From the NCBI RefSeq assembly GCF_902506375.1, contig NZ_LR733284.1, positions 370,076 to 434,075 on the forward strand: a stretch of 64,000 nucleotides of DNA, written 5' to 3'. The notes beneath the pieces are model-generated. The model did not search any database and was not told where the DNA came from. It saw nothing but the letters and a program-made list of their open reading frames with translations. Positions 37,905 through 46,866 of this stretch are shown piece by piece. This DNA comes from Microbacterium sp. 8M (lineage in GTDB: Bacteria > Actinomycetota > Actinomycetes > Actinomycetales > Microbacteriaceae). Within the stretch, counting starts at the first letter, position 1. Every line of letters starts with the position of its first letter. The position numbers and the translations under genes were made by a program.

Positions 37905-40900
37905 ATGACGACGACGAGGTCCACCCTTCCCACTTCCGAACACCCGTCGCCGCGACGATGGTGGGGGGCGCTCACCGCCGCTGCCTGCGTCCTCGGTGCG
38001 TTGATCGCGCTCCCCGCGGCTCCGGCGAACGCGGCCGGTGATCAGACCCTCGGCGAGGCCACCGCGGTGCAGCAGGACGGCGACGCCTACACCTTCACGG
38101 CGGGCACGGCGCGCCTGCGCGTGACCTTCGAGAGCGCCGACGCGGTCCGCGTCGAGCTCGCGCCGGACGGCACGTTCACGGATCCGGCGAACGACGTGCC
38201 CAGCAAGCCGGGCGACCCCGCGGCGAAGATCGTCGTCGGCGATCTCGGTGGACACGCCGGAAGCACACTCAGCGCGACCACGGACGGCTGGAGCATCGCG
38301 ACGTCGAAGGCGACGCTGACGGTCGCGCGCTCGCCGCTGACCATGAGCCTGAAGGACTCAGCGGGCAGGACGCTCTGGGCGGAGACGGCCCCGCTGAGCT
38401 GGAACGGATCCGGGACGACGCAGCACCTGACCCGCGGCGCCACCGAGCAGTTCTTCGGCGGCGGCATGCAGAACGGCCGCTTCTCGCACCGCGACCAGAC
38501 CATCTCCATCTCCCGCGACTACAACTGGAACGACGGCGGCAATCCGAACGCCGCCCCGTTCTACCTGTCCAGCAACGGCTACGGCGTGCTGCGCGACACG
38601 TTCGCGGCGGGGAGTTACAGCTTCGGGGATCCGGTGACCACGACGCACGGGGAGCAGCGCTTCGACGCGTACTACTTCGTCGGGGACACCCGCGCGGTGC
38701 TCGACGACTACACGAAGCTGACCGGACGTCCTGCGATGCTGCCGATGTACAGCATGGAGATCGGCGACGCCGACTGCTATCTGCACAACGCCAATCGGGG
38801 CGAACGTCACACGCTGCCCGGCGCCACGGCGATCGCGGACGGCTACCGTCAGAACGACCTGCCGCTCGGTTGGATGCTCGTCAACGACGGCTACGGATGC
38901 GGCTACGAGCAGCTGCCGCAGGTGCACGAGATGCTGCAGGATCACGGCTCGGAGCTGGGGCTGTGGACGCAGAGCGACCTCACGAACCAGCAGGAGGAGG
39001 TGCAGGCCGGCGTCCGCGTCCGCAAGACCGACGTGGCCTGGGTCGGTCCGGGCTACCGGTTCGCCCTGTCCGCGTGCGAGAAGGCGAAGAACGGCATCGA
39101 GGACAACACCTCCGACCGGTCGACGGTGCTCACGATCGAGGGCTGGGCGGGAACCCAGCGCTGCGGTGCCGTGTGGAGCGGTGACCAGTCCGGCAGCTGG
39201 GACTACATCCGCTGGCAGATCCCGACCTATGCAGGCACGACGATGTCGGGCCAGCCGAACTCGACGGGCGACATCGACGGCATCTTCGGCGGCAGCGCCG
39301 ACACCTACACGCGCGATCTGCAGTGGAAGATGTTCCTTCCCACGACCTATGCGATGAGCGGCTGGGCCGGATCCGACAAGCAGCCGTACCGCTACGGCGA
39401 GCCGTACACGAGCATCAACCGCGACTACCTGATGCTGCACGAGCGCCTGCTGCCGTACCTGTACACCTACCAGGCGCAGGCGCACGAGACCGGCCTCGGC
39501 TCGACCCGGCCGCTGTACGTCGACTACCCCGACGACCCCGCCACCTGGGGCGACCAGGCGAAGTACGAGTTCCTCGCCGGCGACAGCTTCCTCGTCGCCC
39601 CGGTCTATTCGGACACGACCGTGCGCGACGGCATCTACCTGCCTGCGGGCACCTGGGTGGACTACTGGAGCGGACGCACCTTCACCGGCCCGACCACGGT
39701 CGACGGGTACGCCGCACCGCTGAACCGCCTGCCGTTGTTCGTCAAGGCCGGCGCGGTCGTGCCGATGTTCCCGCAGGGCACGCTCGACTGGGCCGCGGGC
39801 AAGAAGGCCGGGCGCCTCGACGTCGACGTCTACCCGAAGGGCGCGTCGTCGTTCACGCTGTACGAGGACGACGGCAGGTCGCAGGCCGCCGAGGACGGGA
39901 AGAACGCCACCCAGAAGCTCGCCGTGACGGCGCCCGACGAGGGCAGCGGACGGATCCGGGTCTCCCTCGGCGCACTCGCCGGGGACTACCCGGGCAAGCC
40001 CGGCGCGCGCAGCTACCGGCTGTCGGTGCACACCGACACGGCGCCCTCGACCGTGCGCGTCGAGGGTGCCAAGCTGACGGCGGCCGACTCCGCCGCCGCG
40101 CTCGACAAGGGCGCGGGTTACGTCTACGACGCCTCGGCCGGCGTGCTCACGGTGCAGACCGGCACCCTGTCCACCGGATCCGAGCACGCCGTGGAGATCA
40201 CGGGCTCGACCGCCGTGGGCGGCGTGCACCCGGAGAACCGCGCAGTGGACGCGACGGTCACCACGGATGCGCTGAGCCTCGCGGGCGGCACGACGAAGGC
40301 GACCGTGACGGCCACGAACCGCACCGGCGCCGACCTGAAGATCACCGCCACCGCGCTCGCGCTCCCGGAGGGTTGGACGGCGACCGCGACGGACGCGACG
40401 ACCAGCACCCTGGTGCCGGACGGGGCGACGTTCACCGTGCCGTTCACGATCGCGGTGCCCGAGTCGGCCGCGCCGGGTGCGCAGACGATCTCCGCGCAGG
40501 TCGGCTACACGGTGCGGTCGGCGGCCTGGACGGCCGGTGCGCAGGCCCAGACCACGGTCGCGTTCGCGAGCCTGGCGGCGGCCTTCAACAACACCGGCAT
40601 CAGTGCGCAGTCCGCGCCCGGTGCCGCGAACATCGACGGAGGCGGGTCCAGCTTCATCGCCGAGCGGCTGGCGGCGGCGGGTGCCGGCCGAGGCTCGGCC
40701 GTCACGGCGAACGGGTTCTCGTTCGCGATGCCCGATGTCGCACCCGGTACGCCGGACAACGTCGCGGGCGGCGCGCGCACCGTGCCGGTGACCGGGCAGG
40801 GCAACGCGCTGGCGGTGCTCGGCACGGGTACGAGCGGGTCGGCGACCGACGCCGTGACCGTGCATTACGCAGACGGATCCACGAGCACCGGAACCCTCGG

Positions 40901-41543
40901 CATGCCGAACTGGTGCTGCCTGGCGGCCAACGCGTACGGCGCGAAGATCGCGGTCGTCACCAAGGGCAAGAACACCCCGACCGGGCCCGCCTACCCGACC
41001 ACGGAGTACCGCCTCTACACGAACACCGTGGCGGTCGATCCGGACAAGCAGGTCATCGCGGTGACGCTGCCCGGCAACGCGGCGGTGCACGTGTTCGCGC
41101 TGACGGTCGGCACGCAGGTCGTCGTGCCGCCGCCGCTCGCCGATGGACAGTACGCGCTCGCGGTCGGCTCAGGCGCGGGCCTGCTCACCGCGCCCGGCAG
41201 CAACGCGACGCAGCTGACGGTGGCTCCGGCGGCCGCGGGCGATGCGAGCCAGAAGTGGGTCGTCACGCGCCTCGGCGGCAGCGAGTACACGGTGAAGAAC
41301 GCGGCGAGCGGCTACTGCGTCGACGTGTTCTCGTCGTCGAAGTCCGAAGGCGCGCTGGTCGGCCAGTATCCCTGCGGCGGCACGGACAACCAGACCTGGA
41401 TCCTGTCCAAGGACGCGAACGGGGCGGTGAAGCTCTCGAACAAGAACTCGGGGCTCAGCCTGACCGCGGATGCGGACGGGAAGGTGGTGCAGCGCGCCGA
41501 CACCGGGGCCACGAGCCAGCGGTGGGCCGCGAGCGCGAACTGA
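37905..41543 (+). CDS. Secreted multidomain GH31 glycosidase
   Basis: An exported enzyme of 1212 residues. A signal peptide (RRWWGALTAAACVLGALIALPAAPANAA) is followed by the GH31 N-terminal beta domain and the catalytic (beta/alpha)8 barrel (FFGGGMQNGRFSHRDQ ... MYSMEIGDADCYLHN ... LGLWTQSDL). The probable nucleophile is Asp376 in KTDVAWVGPGYRF and the probable acid/base Asp427 in WSGDQSGSWDYIRWQIP; this differs from the common DMNE form and is nearer to isomaltosyltransferase- or cycloalternan-type members. Behind the barrel come a NEW3-like beta domain (about 790-885), a beta-sandwich of carbohydrate-binding type (about 890-1075) and a ricin-type QxW lectin domain (about 1085-1212, QKW, QTW, QRW). 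ATG 37905 has GAGAGG at 6 bases; GTG 37902 is an alternative. Confidence 0.88.
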   Translation: MTTTRSTLPTSEHPSPRRWWGALTAAACVLGALIALPAAPANAAGDQTLGEATAVQQDGDAYTFTAGTARLRVTFESADAVRVELAPDGTFTDPANDVPSKPGDPAAKIVVGDLGGHAGSTLSATTDGWSIATSKATLTVARSPLTMSLKDSAGRTLWAETAPLSWNGSGTTQHLTRGATEQFFGGGMQNGRFSHRDQTISISRDYNWNDGGNPNAAPFYLSSNGYGVLRDTFAAGSYSFGDPVTTTHGEQRFDAYYFVGDTRAVLDDYTKLTGRPAMLPMYSMEIGDADCYLHNANRGERHTLPGATAIADGYRQNDLPLGWMLVNDGYGCGYEQLPQVHEMLQDHGSELGLWTQSDLTNQQEEVQAGVRVRKTDVAWVGPGYRFALSACEKAKNGIEDNTSDRSTVLTIEGWAGTQRCGAVWSGDQSGSWDYIRWQIPTYAGTTMSGQPNSTGDIDGIFGGSADTYTRDLQWKMFLPTTYAMSGWAGSDKQPYRYGEPYTSINRDYLMLHERLLPYLYTYQAQAHETGLGSTRPLYVDYPDDPATWGDQAKYEFLAGDSFLVAPVYSDTTVRDGIYLPAGTWVDYWSGRTFTGPTTVDGYAAPLNRLPLFVKAGAVVPMFPQGTLDWAAGKKAGRLDVDVYPKGASSFTLYEDDGRSQAAEDGKNATQKLAVTAPDEGSGRIRVSLGALAGDYPGKPGARSYRLSVHTDTAPSTVRVEGAKLTAADSAAALDKGAGYVYDASAGVLTVQTGTLSTGSEHAVEITGSTAVGGVHPENRAVDATVTTDALSLAGGTTKATVTATNRTGADLKITATALALPEGWTATATDATTSTLVPDGATFTVPFTIAVPESAAPGAQTISAQVGYTVRSAAWTAGAQAQTTVAFASLAAAFNNTGISAQSAPGAANIDGGGSSFIAERLAAAGAGRGSAVTANGFSFAMPDVAPGTPDNVAGGARTVPVTGQGNALAVLGTGTSGSATDAVTVHYADGSTSTGTLGMPNWCCLAANAYGAKIAVVTKGKNTPTGPAYPTTEYRLYTNTVAVDPDKQVIAVTLPGNAAVHVFALTVGTQVVVPPPLADGQYALAVGSGAGLLTAPGSNATQLTVAPAAAGDASQKWVVTRLGGSEYTVKNAASGYCVDVFSSSKSEGALVGQYPCGGTDNQTWILSKDANGAVKLSNKNSGLSLTADADGKVVQRADTGATSQRWAASAN

Positions 41544-41555
41544 CCTCGACGCACG

Positions 41556-41592
41556 AGGGGCGGGGGATCCGGAGAACGGATCTCCCGCCCCT
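41556..41592. terminator. Strong terminator-like hairpin after the GH31 gene
   Basis: AGGGGCGGG, G bulge, GATCCG, loop GAGAA, CGGATC, T, CCCGCCCCT, then TT: an almost perfect 16-bp stem 13 bases after the stop codon. Confidence 0.85.
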
Positions 41593-41715
41593 TCGGCTCG
41601 GGCGTCGTGCAGGGCTTCCCGTCGTGAGGCGGCATAGCCGGCGCCTCGGATCCGCTGGGCTCCTGTCCAGGGTTCGCCCATCGGTTCCCCAGGCGGCTTT
41701 TCGTACTGTGGGGGG

Positions 41716-43575
41716 ATGTCCTATTCCGCTCATCGACCCGGCCGCATGGATTCCCAGGGCCGGATCGCCTTCGACGTCGACGGACAGACCGACCCCTCCG
41801 ACCCCGCCGACCCGACGGCCGAGGACCCGTTCATCTTCGTGCGCGACTACACCCCGACCGGCTCGGATCCGGCCCAGGCGGCGTCCGAGCCCGCGGCCGC
41901 GACGACCCCGATCGAGCCCGTCGTGCCGACGCGCCCGGCCGCCCCGGAGCCCGCCGTCGAGCCCGCTCCGGTCGTCGCGGAGCCCGCAGCGGAGCCCGCT
42001 CCGGTCGTCGCGGAGCCCGCGTCCGAGGCGCCCGTCGCCGCACCGAAGCCCGTGAAGCCCCGCAAGCAGCCCAGGCCGCCGCGCGCGCCGCGGCCGCAAG
42101 GGTGGTTCTGGCGCCGGCTGGCGATCCTGGGCGGCGCCGACGGCGCGATCCTCGACCGCGTGCCGAGCGAGCAGCCCCGGTTCGTGCAGATGTTCTTCGT
42201 GCTCGCGGGCACGGCGCTCGTCTCGGCGCTCTCGATGCTGTTCGCGCTCACCACGGGCGTGCAGGTGCTGGTATGGATCGCGGTTCCGCTCGCCGTGGTG
42301 TGGGCGCTGCTGATCTTCAACCTCGACCGCTTCCTCACGTCCACCATGCGCTCCACGCGCAGCGTCTGGCGGCTGCTCGGGCTCGCGATCCCGCGTGTGC
42401 TGATGGCGGCCATCATCGGATTCGTCGTGGCCGAGCCCATCGTGCTGCAGGCGTTCCACAACGACATCGCCCGCGAGGTCACCGCCACGAACCTCGTGCA
42501 GGCCCAGAGCGACCAGAAGGCCGTCACCAGCGGCCCCGAGAAGAAGGCGCTGGACGCCGCATCCCAGCGCCTCGCCGACCTGCAGAACCAGGCATCCACC
42601 GGAATCGTGAAGGGCACCTCGAGCGACTCCGCCTCGCAGAAGGCGGCGCAGGACACGGTCACCAAGATCACCGCGCAGATGGCCGACCAGCAGAAGGTCA
42701 TCGATCAGGCGCGCGCTCTCTACCAGTGCGAACTGACGGGGGAGGGCGCCGGCACGGTGCCCGGCTGCACCGGTGTGCAGGGTGACGGCGCGAGCTCGGA
42801 CGCGGCGAAGTCGCAGCTCGACCAGGCGCAGCAGACCTACGACGCGCTCGCCGCGCAGCTGCGCCAGGCCAATACCGACCTCGAATCGGCCGACGCCTCG
42901 TCGAAGTCGGCGACCTCGGCCTCCGAGGCGCAGAACCGGCAGCAGGCGAAGGACCAGCTCCCCGCCGCCGAGCAGGCGTACAGGACCGCGCTCGACGCCT
43001 ACAACGCCCGCGCGGCGGAGGTCGCCGGGACGAACGCCGGCGCGGTGGGCCTGCTCAGTCAGATCTCCGCGCTGGACCGCCTCTCCGCCAAGGAGCCCGT
43101 GCTCGGCTTCGCGCACTGGCTCATCGCCGCGCTGTTCTTCATGATCGAGCTGCTGCCGGTGATCGTGAAGGTGCTCACCAGCTGGGGCGACCCGTCGCTG
43201 TACGAGAAGGCCGAGGCGATCGCCAAGCAGGTCGAGCTCGACCGCGTCACCTCGAAGGGCTACCGCGACCGCGCCGCGATCATCGCCGAGGAGGCGAAGG
43301 ATCGCGCTTTCGCAGACGCGCACGAGGCCGAGGTGGCGGCGGCATCCGTCGCGGAATCCGCGCCTGCGCCGGACGCAGGCCTGTCCACGGCGCCCGCGGC
43401 CTCCGACGACGGCACGCGGTCGCACGTTCCCGGTGCACCGTCCGCGCCGTCGGGTGCGCCGTCGTGGCCCGTGCCCGCGCATCCGGGCGTCGCCTCGGCG
43501 CATCCCGCGCCGGGTTCCGCGCACCCGACCGCACCCGTCGGGCACGCCTCCCCGGCAGAAGCCGCCCGGGTCTGA
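41716..43575 (+). CDS. DUF4407-family membrane protein
   Basis: A 619-residue protein. The N-terminal 125 residues are disordered, with Pro/Ala/Glu repeats (EPAPVVAEPAAEPAPVVAEPA) and a basic end. The DUF4407 core follows: LAILGGADGAILDRVPSEQPRFVQMFFVLAGTALVSALSMLFAL, three membrane helices, FNLDRFLTSTMR, RVLMAAIIGFVVAEPIVLQAFHNDI. A long coiled-coil-like stretch rich in Gln/Ala/Asp (about 255-445) lies between the third and a last helix HWLIAALFFMIELLPVIVKVLTSWG. The C-terminal tail is polar with His/Pro/Ser-rich repeats. The extended middle domain is predicted outside or between membranes. Function unknown; the family is rare but widespread. It is flanked by two strong terminators, so it is a single-gene transcript. 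Confidence 0.85.
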   Translation: MSYSAHRPGRMDSQGRIAFDVDGQTDPSDPADPTAEDPFIFVRDYTPTGSDPAQAASEPAAATTPIEPVVPTRPAAPEPAVEPAPVVAEPAAEPAPVVAEPASEAPVAAPKPVKPRKQPRPPRAPRPQGWFWRRLAILGGADGAILDRVPSEQPRFVQMFFVLAGTALVSALSMLFALTTGVQVLVWIAVPLAVVWALLIFNLDRFLTSTMRSTRSVWRLLGLAIPRVLMAAIIGFVVAEPIVLQAFHNDIAREVTATNLVQAQSDQKAVTSGPEKKALDAASQRLADLQNQASTGIVKGTSSDSASQKAAQDTVTKITAQMADQQKVIDQARALYQCELTGEGAGTVPGCTGVQGDGASSDAAKSQLDQAQQTYDALAAQLRQANTDLESADASSKSATSASEAQNRQQAKDQLPAAEQAYRTALDAYNARAAEVAGTNAGAVGLLSQISALDRLSAKEPVLGFAHWLIAALFFMIELLPVIVKVLTSWGDPSLYEKAEAIAKQVELDRVTSKGYRDRAAIIAEEAKDRAFADAHEAEVAAASVAESAPAPDAGLSTAPAASDDGTRSHVPGAPSAPSGAPSWPVPAHPGVASAHPAPGSAHPTAPVGHASPAEAARV

Positions 43576-43581
43576 GCCGAG

Positions 43582-43623
43582 ACGACGGCGCCCCTTCCGA
43601 ACGACCGGAAGGGGCGCCGTCGT
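43582..43623. terminator. Perfect 17-bp terminator hairpin
   Basis: ACGACGGCGCCCCTTCC, an 8-base loop, and the exact complement. It separates the DUF4407 gene from the convergent permease gene, whose stop lies 10 bases further. Confidence 0.85.
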
Positions 43624-43632
43624 GCATCCGCG

Positions 43633-44526
43633 CTACTCCTTCACCGCGCCTGCCGTGAGACCGGCCACGATCCAGCGGCTCGCGATCGCGAACAGCACCA
43701 TGGTGGGCAGGATCGTGAGCACCGCCGCTGCCGACATCGATCCCCAGTCCACGTTGAACGTGGAGATGAAGGCGTTCAGCGCCGCGGGCACCGTGCGGTT
43801 CTCCTCCGACTGCATGAGCACGACCGAGAGGAACAGCTCGTTCCAGCAGTTCACGAAGTTGAAGATGAACGCCGCGATGATCCCCGGGGTCATGACCGGG
43901 ACCAGGATCCGGAACAGCGCCCCCAGCCGGGAGCAGCCGTCGATCATCGCCGACTCCTCGAGCGCGTCGGGCACGTTCTCGAAGAACCCCCGCAGCATCA
44001 CGGTAGAGAACGGGATGCAGACGGCGACGTAGACGAGGATCAGGCCGAACTTGCCGTCGACGAGGCCGAGATCGGTCATCATCGTGTACAGCGGGCCGAG
44101 GGCGATGAAGGCCGGGATCATCTGGGTCAGCAGGAAAGCGATCAGCACCGCGCCCTTGCCGCGGAACTCGAAGCGTGCGATCACGTAGGAGCTGAGCAGC
44201 GCGATCAGCGTCGAGGTGGCGCCGGCGACGAGCGAGACCAGAGCGGAGTTGCCCAGGAAGACGCCGAAGTTCGCGTCGGAGAAGAGCCGCGTGTAGTTCT
44301 CGATCGACGGCTCGGAGGGCCAGTACTCGATCGGATAGCGGTTCACGGTCTGCGGCGACTTGAACGACGTCAGCACGATCCAGTACAGCGGGAAGAGCGT
44401 GATGATCAGCCACAGCGCGAGCGCGACGGCCTTGACCACTCCGCCCGCCGTGATCCGCGACCGAGAGCGCCGCACCGGCCGCGACGCGTGAGAGCGCCCG
44501 GTCGTCAGGGTCATCGTCGCGGTCAT
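43633..44526 (-). CDS. ABC sugar transporter permease (MalG type)
   Basis: A six-helix membrane subunit of 297 residues of a CUT1 carbohydrate importer. It starts with a basic tail, then VVKAVALALWLIITLFPLYWIVLTSFKSP, LLSSYVIARFEFRGKG and the EAA coupling loop RGFFENVPDALEESAMIDGCSRLGALFRILVPVMTPG, ending RWIVAGLTAGAVKE. It is the last gene of the minus-strand operon and overlaps the stop of the first permease gene (44523-44526). Its partner ATPase is not encoded here. Confidence 0.88.
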   Translation of the reverse strand: MTATMTLTTGRSHASRPVRRSRSRITAGGVVKAVALALWLIITLFPLYWIVLTSFKSPQTVNRYPIEYWPSEPSIENYTRLFSDANFGVFLGNSALVSLVAGATSTLIALLSSYVIARFEFRGKGAVLIAFLLTQMIPAFIALGPLYTMMTDLGLVDGKFGLILVYVAVCIPFSTVMLRGFFENVPDALEESAMIDGCSRLGALFRILVPVMTPGIIAAFIFNFVNCWNELFLSVVLMQSEENRTVPAALNAFISTFNVDWGSMSAAAVLTILPTMVLFAIASRWIVAGLTAGAVKE

Positions 44527-45497
44527 CGGGTGGCCCTCCTCATCGCGAACAGGTAGAACGCGCAGAACACGAACAGCACCGCGACGACGATGAGGCCGAT
44601 CGCGCTGGCGGTGCCGTAGTCGCCCTGCTGGGTGAAGTTGATCATCCAGGTCGTGATGATGTGCGTGCGGTTCGCCGGCCCGCCGCCCGTCATCGCCCAG
44701 ATGATGTCCGGGAAGTTGAAGATCCAGATGACGCGCAGGAGCACCGTGAGGAACAGCGTCGTGGCGATGTACGGGATCACGATCGAGAACAGCTGCCGCG
44801 CCTTGCCGGCGCCGTCGAGGCTGGCGGCCTCGAGCACCTCGTCCGGCACGGACTGGAGCGCGGCGAGGATCATGATCGCGAAGAAGGTGACGCCGTACCA
44901 GACGTTCGCGACGATCACGGCGAACATCGCGAGCTTCGGATCAGCCAGCCACGGCAGCGGCGCGGAGATGAGATGCGCCTTCATGAGCAGGTCGTTGATG
45001 ACGCCGAACTCCGCGTTGAACATCCAGCGGAACAGCATGCCGATCAGGAACCCCGAGACAGCCCACGGGAAGAAGACGAGCGCCTGGTAGACCCCGCGGA
45101 ACCGGAAGCGCTGCCGCAGGGCGAGCGCGATCAGGAATCCCAGCACGAACTGCGGCACGAGAGACCCGACGACCCAGAGAAGGGTGTTGCCCGCGACGGT
45201 CGGGAAGACCGGATCGGAGAGGACCTTGGCGAAGTTGTCGAGCCCGACGAACGGCGTCGAGGTCAGATCCCACAGCTTGTAGTCGAGGAACGCCATGCGC
45301 GCGCCCTGCAGCATCGGGAGATAGGTGAACCAGCACACGAAGACGATCGCGGGGGCGAGGAACGCGAGGATCGTCAGTGCGTGGCGTGCGCGGAAGGTGC
45401 GCCGCCGCCCCGCCGTCGGCGGCGTGGCGCGATTCTCGGACCGAGCGGCCCGGCCGGTGGGACCGGCCGGGCGCTCGGCGGCGGAGGTCGAGGTCAC
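44523..45497 (-). CDS. ABC sugar transporter permease (MalF type)
   Basis: The first membrane subunit, 324 residues. After a 35-residue basic tail (GRAARSENRATPPTAGRRRTFRARH) come six helices, starting ALTILAFLAPAIVFVCWFTYLPMLQGARMAF. The EAA loop is ALQSVPDEVLEAASLDGAGKARQLFSIVIPYIATT. The start lies 4 bases after the stop of the binding-protein gene, in the spacing of a coupled operon. The large loop around residues 160-185 reads FRWMFNAEFGVINDLLMKAHL, as in many plant-sugar importers. Confidence 0.88.
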   Translation of the reverse strand: MTSTSAAERPAGPTGRAARSENRATPPTAGRRRTFRARHALTILAFLAPAIVFVCWFTYLPMLQGARMAFLDYKLWDLTSTPFVGLDNFAKVLSDPVFPTVAGNTLLWVVGSLVPQFVLGFLIALALRQRFRFRGVYQALVFFPWAVSGFLIGMLFRWMFNAEFGVINDLLMKAHLISAPLPWLADPKLAMFAVIVANVWYGVTFFAIMILAALQSVPDEVLEAASLDGAGKARQLFSIVIPYIATTLFLTVLLRVIWIFNFPDIIWAMTGGGPANRTHIITTWMINFTQQGDYGTASAIGLIVVAVLFVFCAFYLFAMRRATR

Positions 45498-45501
45498 GAC
45501 A

Positions 45502-46815
45502 TCAGCCCTTCTTGTACTTCGCGGTCCAGTACTCGTCCCATGACTTCAGCAGCTCCTTGGTCGTCATGTTGCCCAGGAGCACGCTCTGGACGTCCTGGTC
45601 GGACTTCTGGATCCACTCGGTCCACCAGGCGACGCCGCGCGGCTGCTGCACGTTGACGTAGGTGTCGGGGTGCTCGGTCATCGTGACGTAGCTCGTCCAC
45701 GGGCCGGTCGAGTAGAACGGATCCTTCGCGGCCGCGGCGATGATCGGCACGAGGCTGTTCTTCTGCGCGAACGTCGTCGCGGGCTTGGCGGAGGAGAGGT
45801 ACTCGACGAGCTTGACCGCCGCGTCCTTGTGCTTGCTCGACTGGGCGATGCCCCAGCCGGCCACGGCGAGAGGCTGCGCGGCCTTGCCGCTGGGGCCGAC
45901 GAGCAGCGGGGCCGTGTTCCACTGGTCCTTCTTCAGGCTCGATGCCGACACGGTCGCGATGACCTCGGGATCCTGCAGCAGGAACGCCGTCGTGCCGTTC
46001 GTGAATCCGGCGACCATCTCCGGGTAGCCCCAGGAGACGGCCGACGGCGGCGAGGCCTTCTTGAACAGCGCGAAGTAGTCGTCGACCGCCTTCTGCGCGT
46101 CCGGCGAGGAGAAGATCGTCTTGCCGTCCTTGAGCAGGAACGCGTTCGAGGTGTCCAGGTCGTCGATCGTGTACGCCTCGATGGCGGCGACGACGTTCGA
46201 GTTCGCGTTCTTGCCGCCCCGGAAGGCGTAGCCGTACTGGTTCTTCGCCGGATCCTGGATCTTCGACGCCTGCTCGAGAAGGTCCTCCCACGACTTCGGC
46301 GGACCGTCGAAGCCCGCCTGCTCGACCAGGTCGGTGCGGTAGAAGAGCGAGAGCCCGTAGAAGCCGTAGGGCACGAACCAGGTCTTGCCGTCGGAGTCGG
46401 CCGCCTTCTTCGCGTTGTCGGTGAGCTCGCCCCAGCCGTCCCAGCTCTTCAGGTCCTTGGACATGTCGTAGAGCCAGTGGTTGTTGGAGAACGGCCCGAC
46501 CGTGATGTCGCGGGTCTCGAGCACGTCGATGCCCTTGCCGGACTGCAGCATCTGCTGGATGGTGGTGTCGGCCTGCTCGGTGGGCGGCGACACCAGCTTG
46601 ACCGTGATGTCGGGGTTGGCCTTCTGGAAGTCGTCGAGCAGCCCGCGGATGAGCTTGGTGCGATCGGGATTGGTCAGGCTCTCCACCATCTGGAGGGTGA
46701 CCTTGCCGCCCGCGGATCCACCTCCGCCCGATGCTCCGCCGGAACACGCGGTGAGGGCCAGGAGGGCGACGATGCCCACGCCGGCGATCGAGGCGAGTCG
46801 GGTGCGCTTCACCAT
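45502..46815 (-). CDS. ABC sugar transporter substrate-binding lipoprotein
   Basis: The receptor of the second CUT1 importer, 437 residues. The signal peptide RTRLASIAGVGIVALLALTAC has the lipobox LTAC, and a Ser/Gly spacer follows. The mature protein has the family-1 binding pattern LTNPDRTKLIRGLLDDFQKANPDITVKLVS, then LETRDITVGPFSNNHWLYDMSKDLKSW, TWFVPYGFYGLSLFYRTDLVEQAG and MVAGFTNGTTAFLLQDPEVIATV. GAAAGGACG precedes ATG 46815. It is the first gene of the operon 46815 to 43633. The sugar is unknown; the nearby GH31 enzyme makes an alpha-glucan fragment a plausible guess. Confidence 0.9.
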   Translation of the reverse strand: MVKRTRLASIAGVGIVALLALTACSGGASGGGGSAGGKVTLQMVESLTNPDRTKLIRGLLDDFQKANPDITVKLVSPPTEQADTTIQQMLQSGKGIDVLETRDITVGPFSNNHWLYDMSKDLKSWDGWGELTDNAKKAADSDGKTWFVPYGFYGLSLFYRTDLVEQAGFDGPPKSWEDLLEQASKIQDPAKNQYGYAFRGGKNANSNVVAAIEAYTIDDLDTSNAFLLKDGKTIFSSPDAQKAVDDYFALFKKASPPSAVSWGYPEMVAGFTNGTTAFLLQDPEVIATVSASSLKKDQWNTAPLLVGPSGKAAQPLAVAGWGIAQSSKHKDAAVKLVEYLSSAKPATTFAQKNSLVPIIAAAAKDPFYSTGPWTSYVTMTEHPDTYVNVQQPRGVAWWTEWIQKSDQDVQSVLLGNMTTKELLKSWDEYWTAKYKKG

Positions 46816-46866
46816 GGAACGTCCTTTCGTTGGGGTCTTGCAGGTTCGGTCTCGGGCGCGGGCCGC

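Noticed and set aside
41930..42030. The PAPVVAEPA repeat in the DUF4407 protein as a possible slippage artefact
   Set aside because: The reading frame stays open and Pro/Ala/Glu repeats are common in tails of such proteins. The unit is only twofold.
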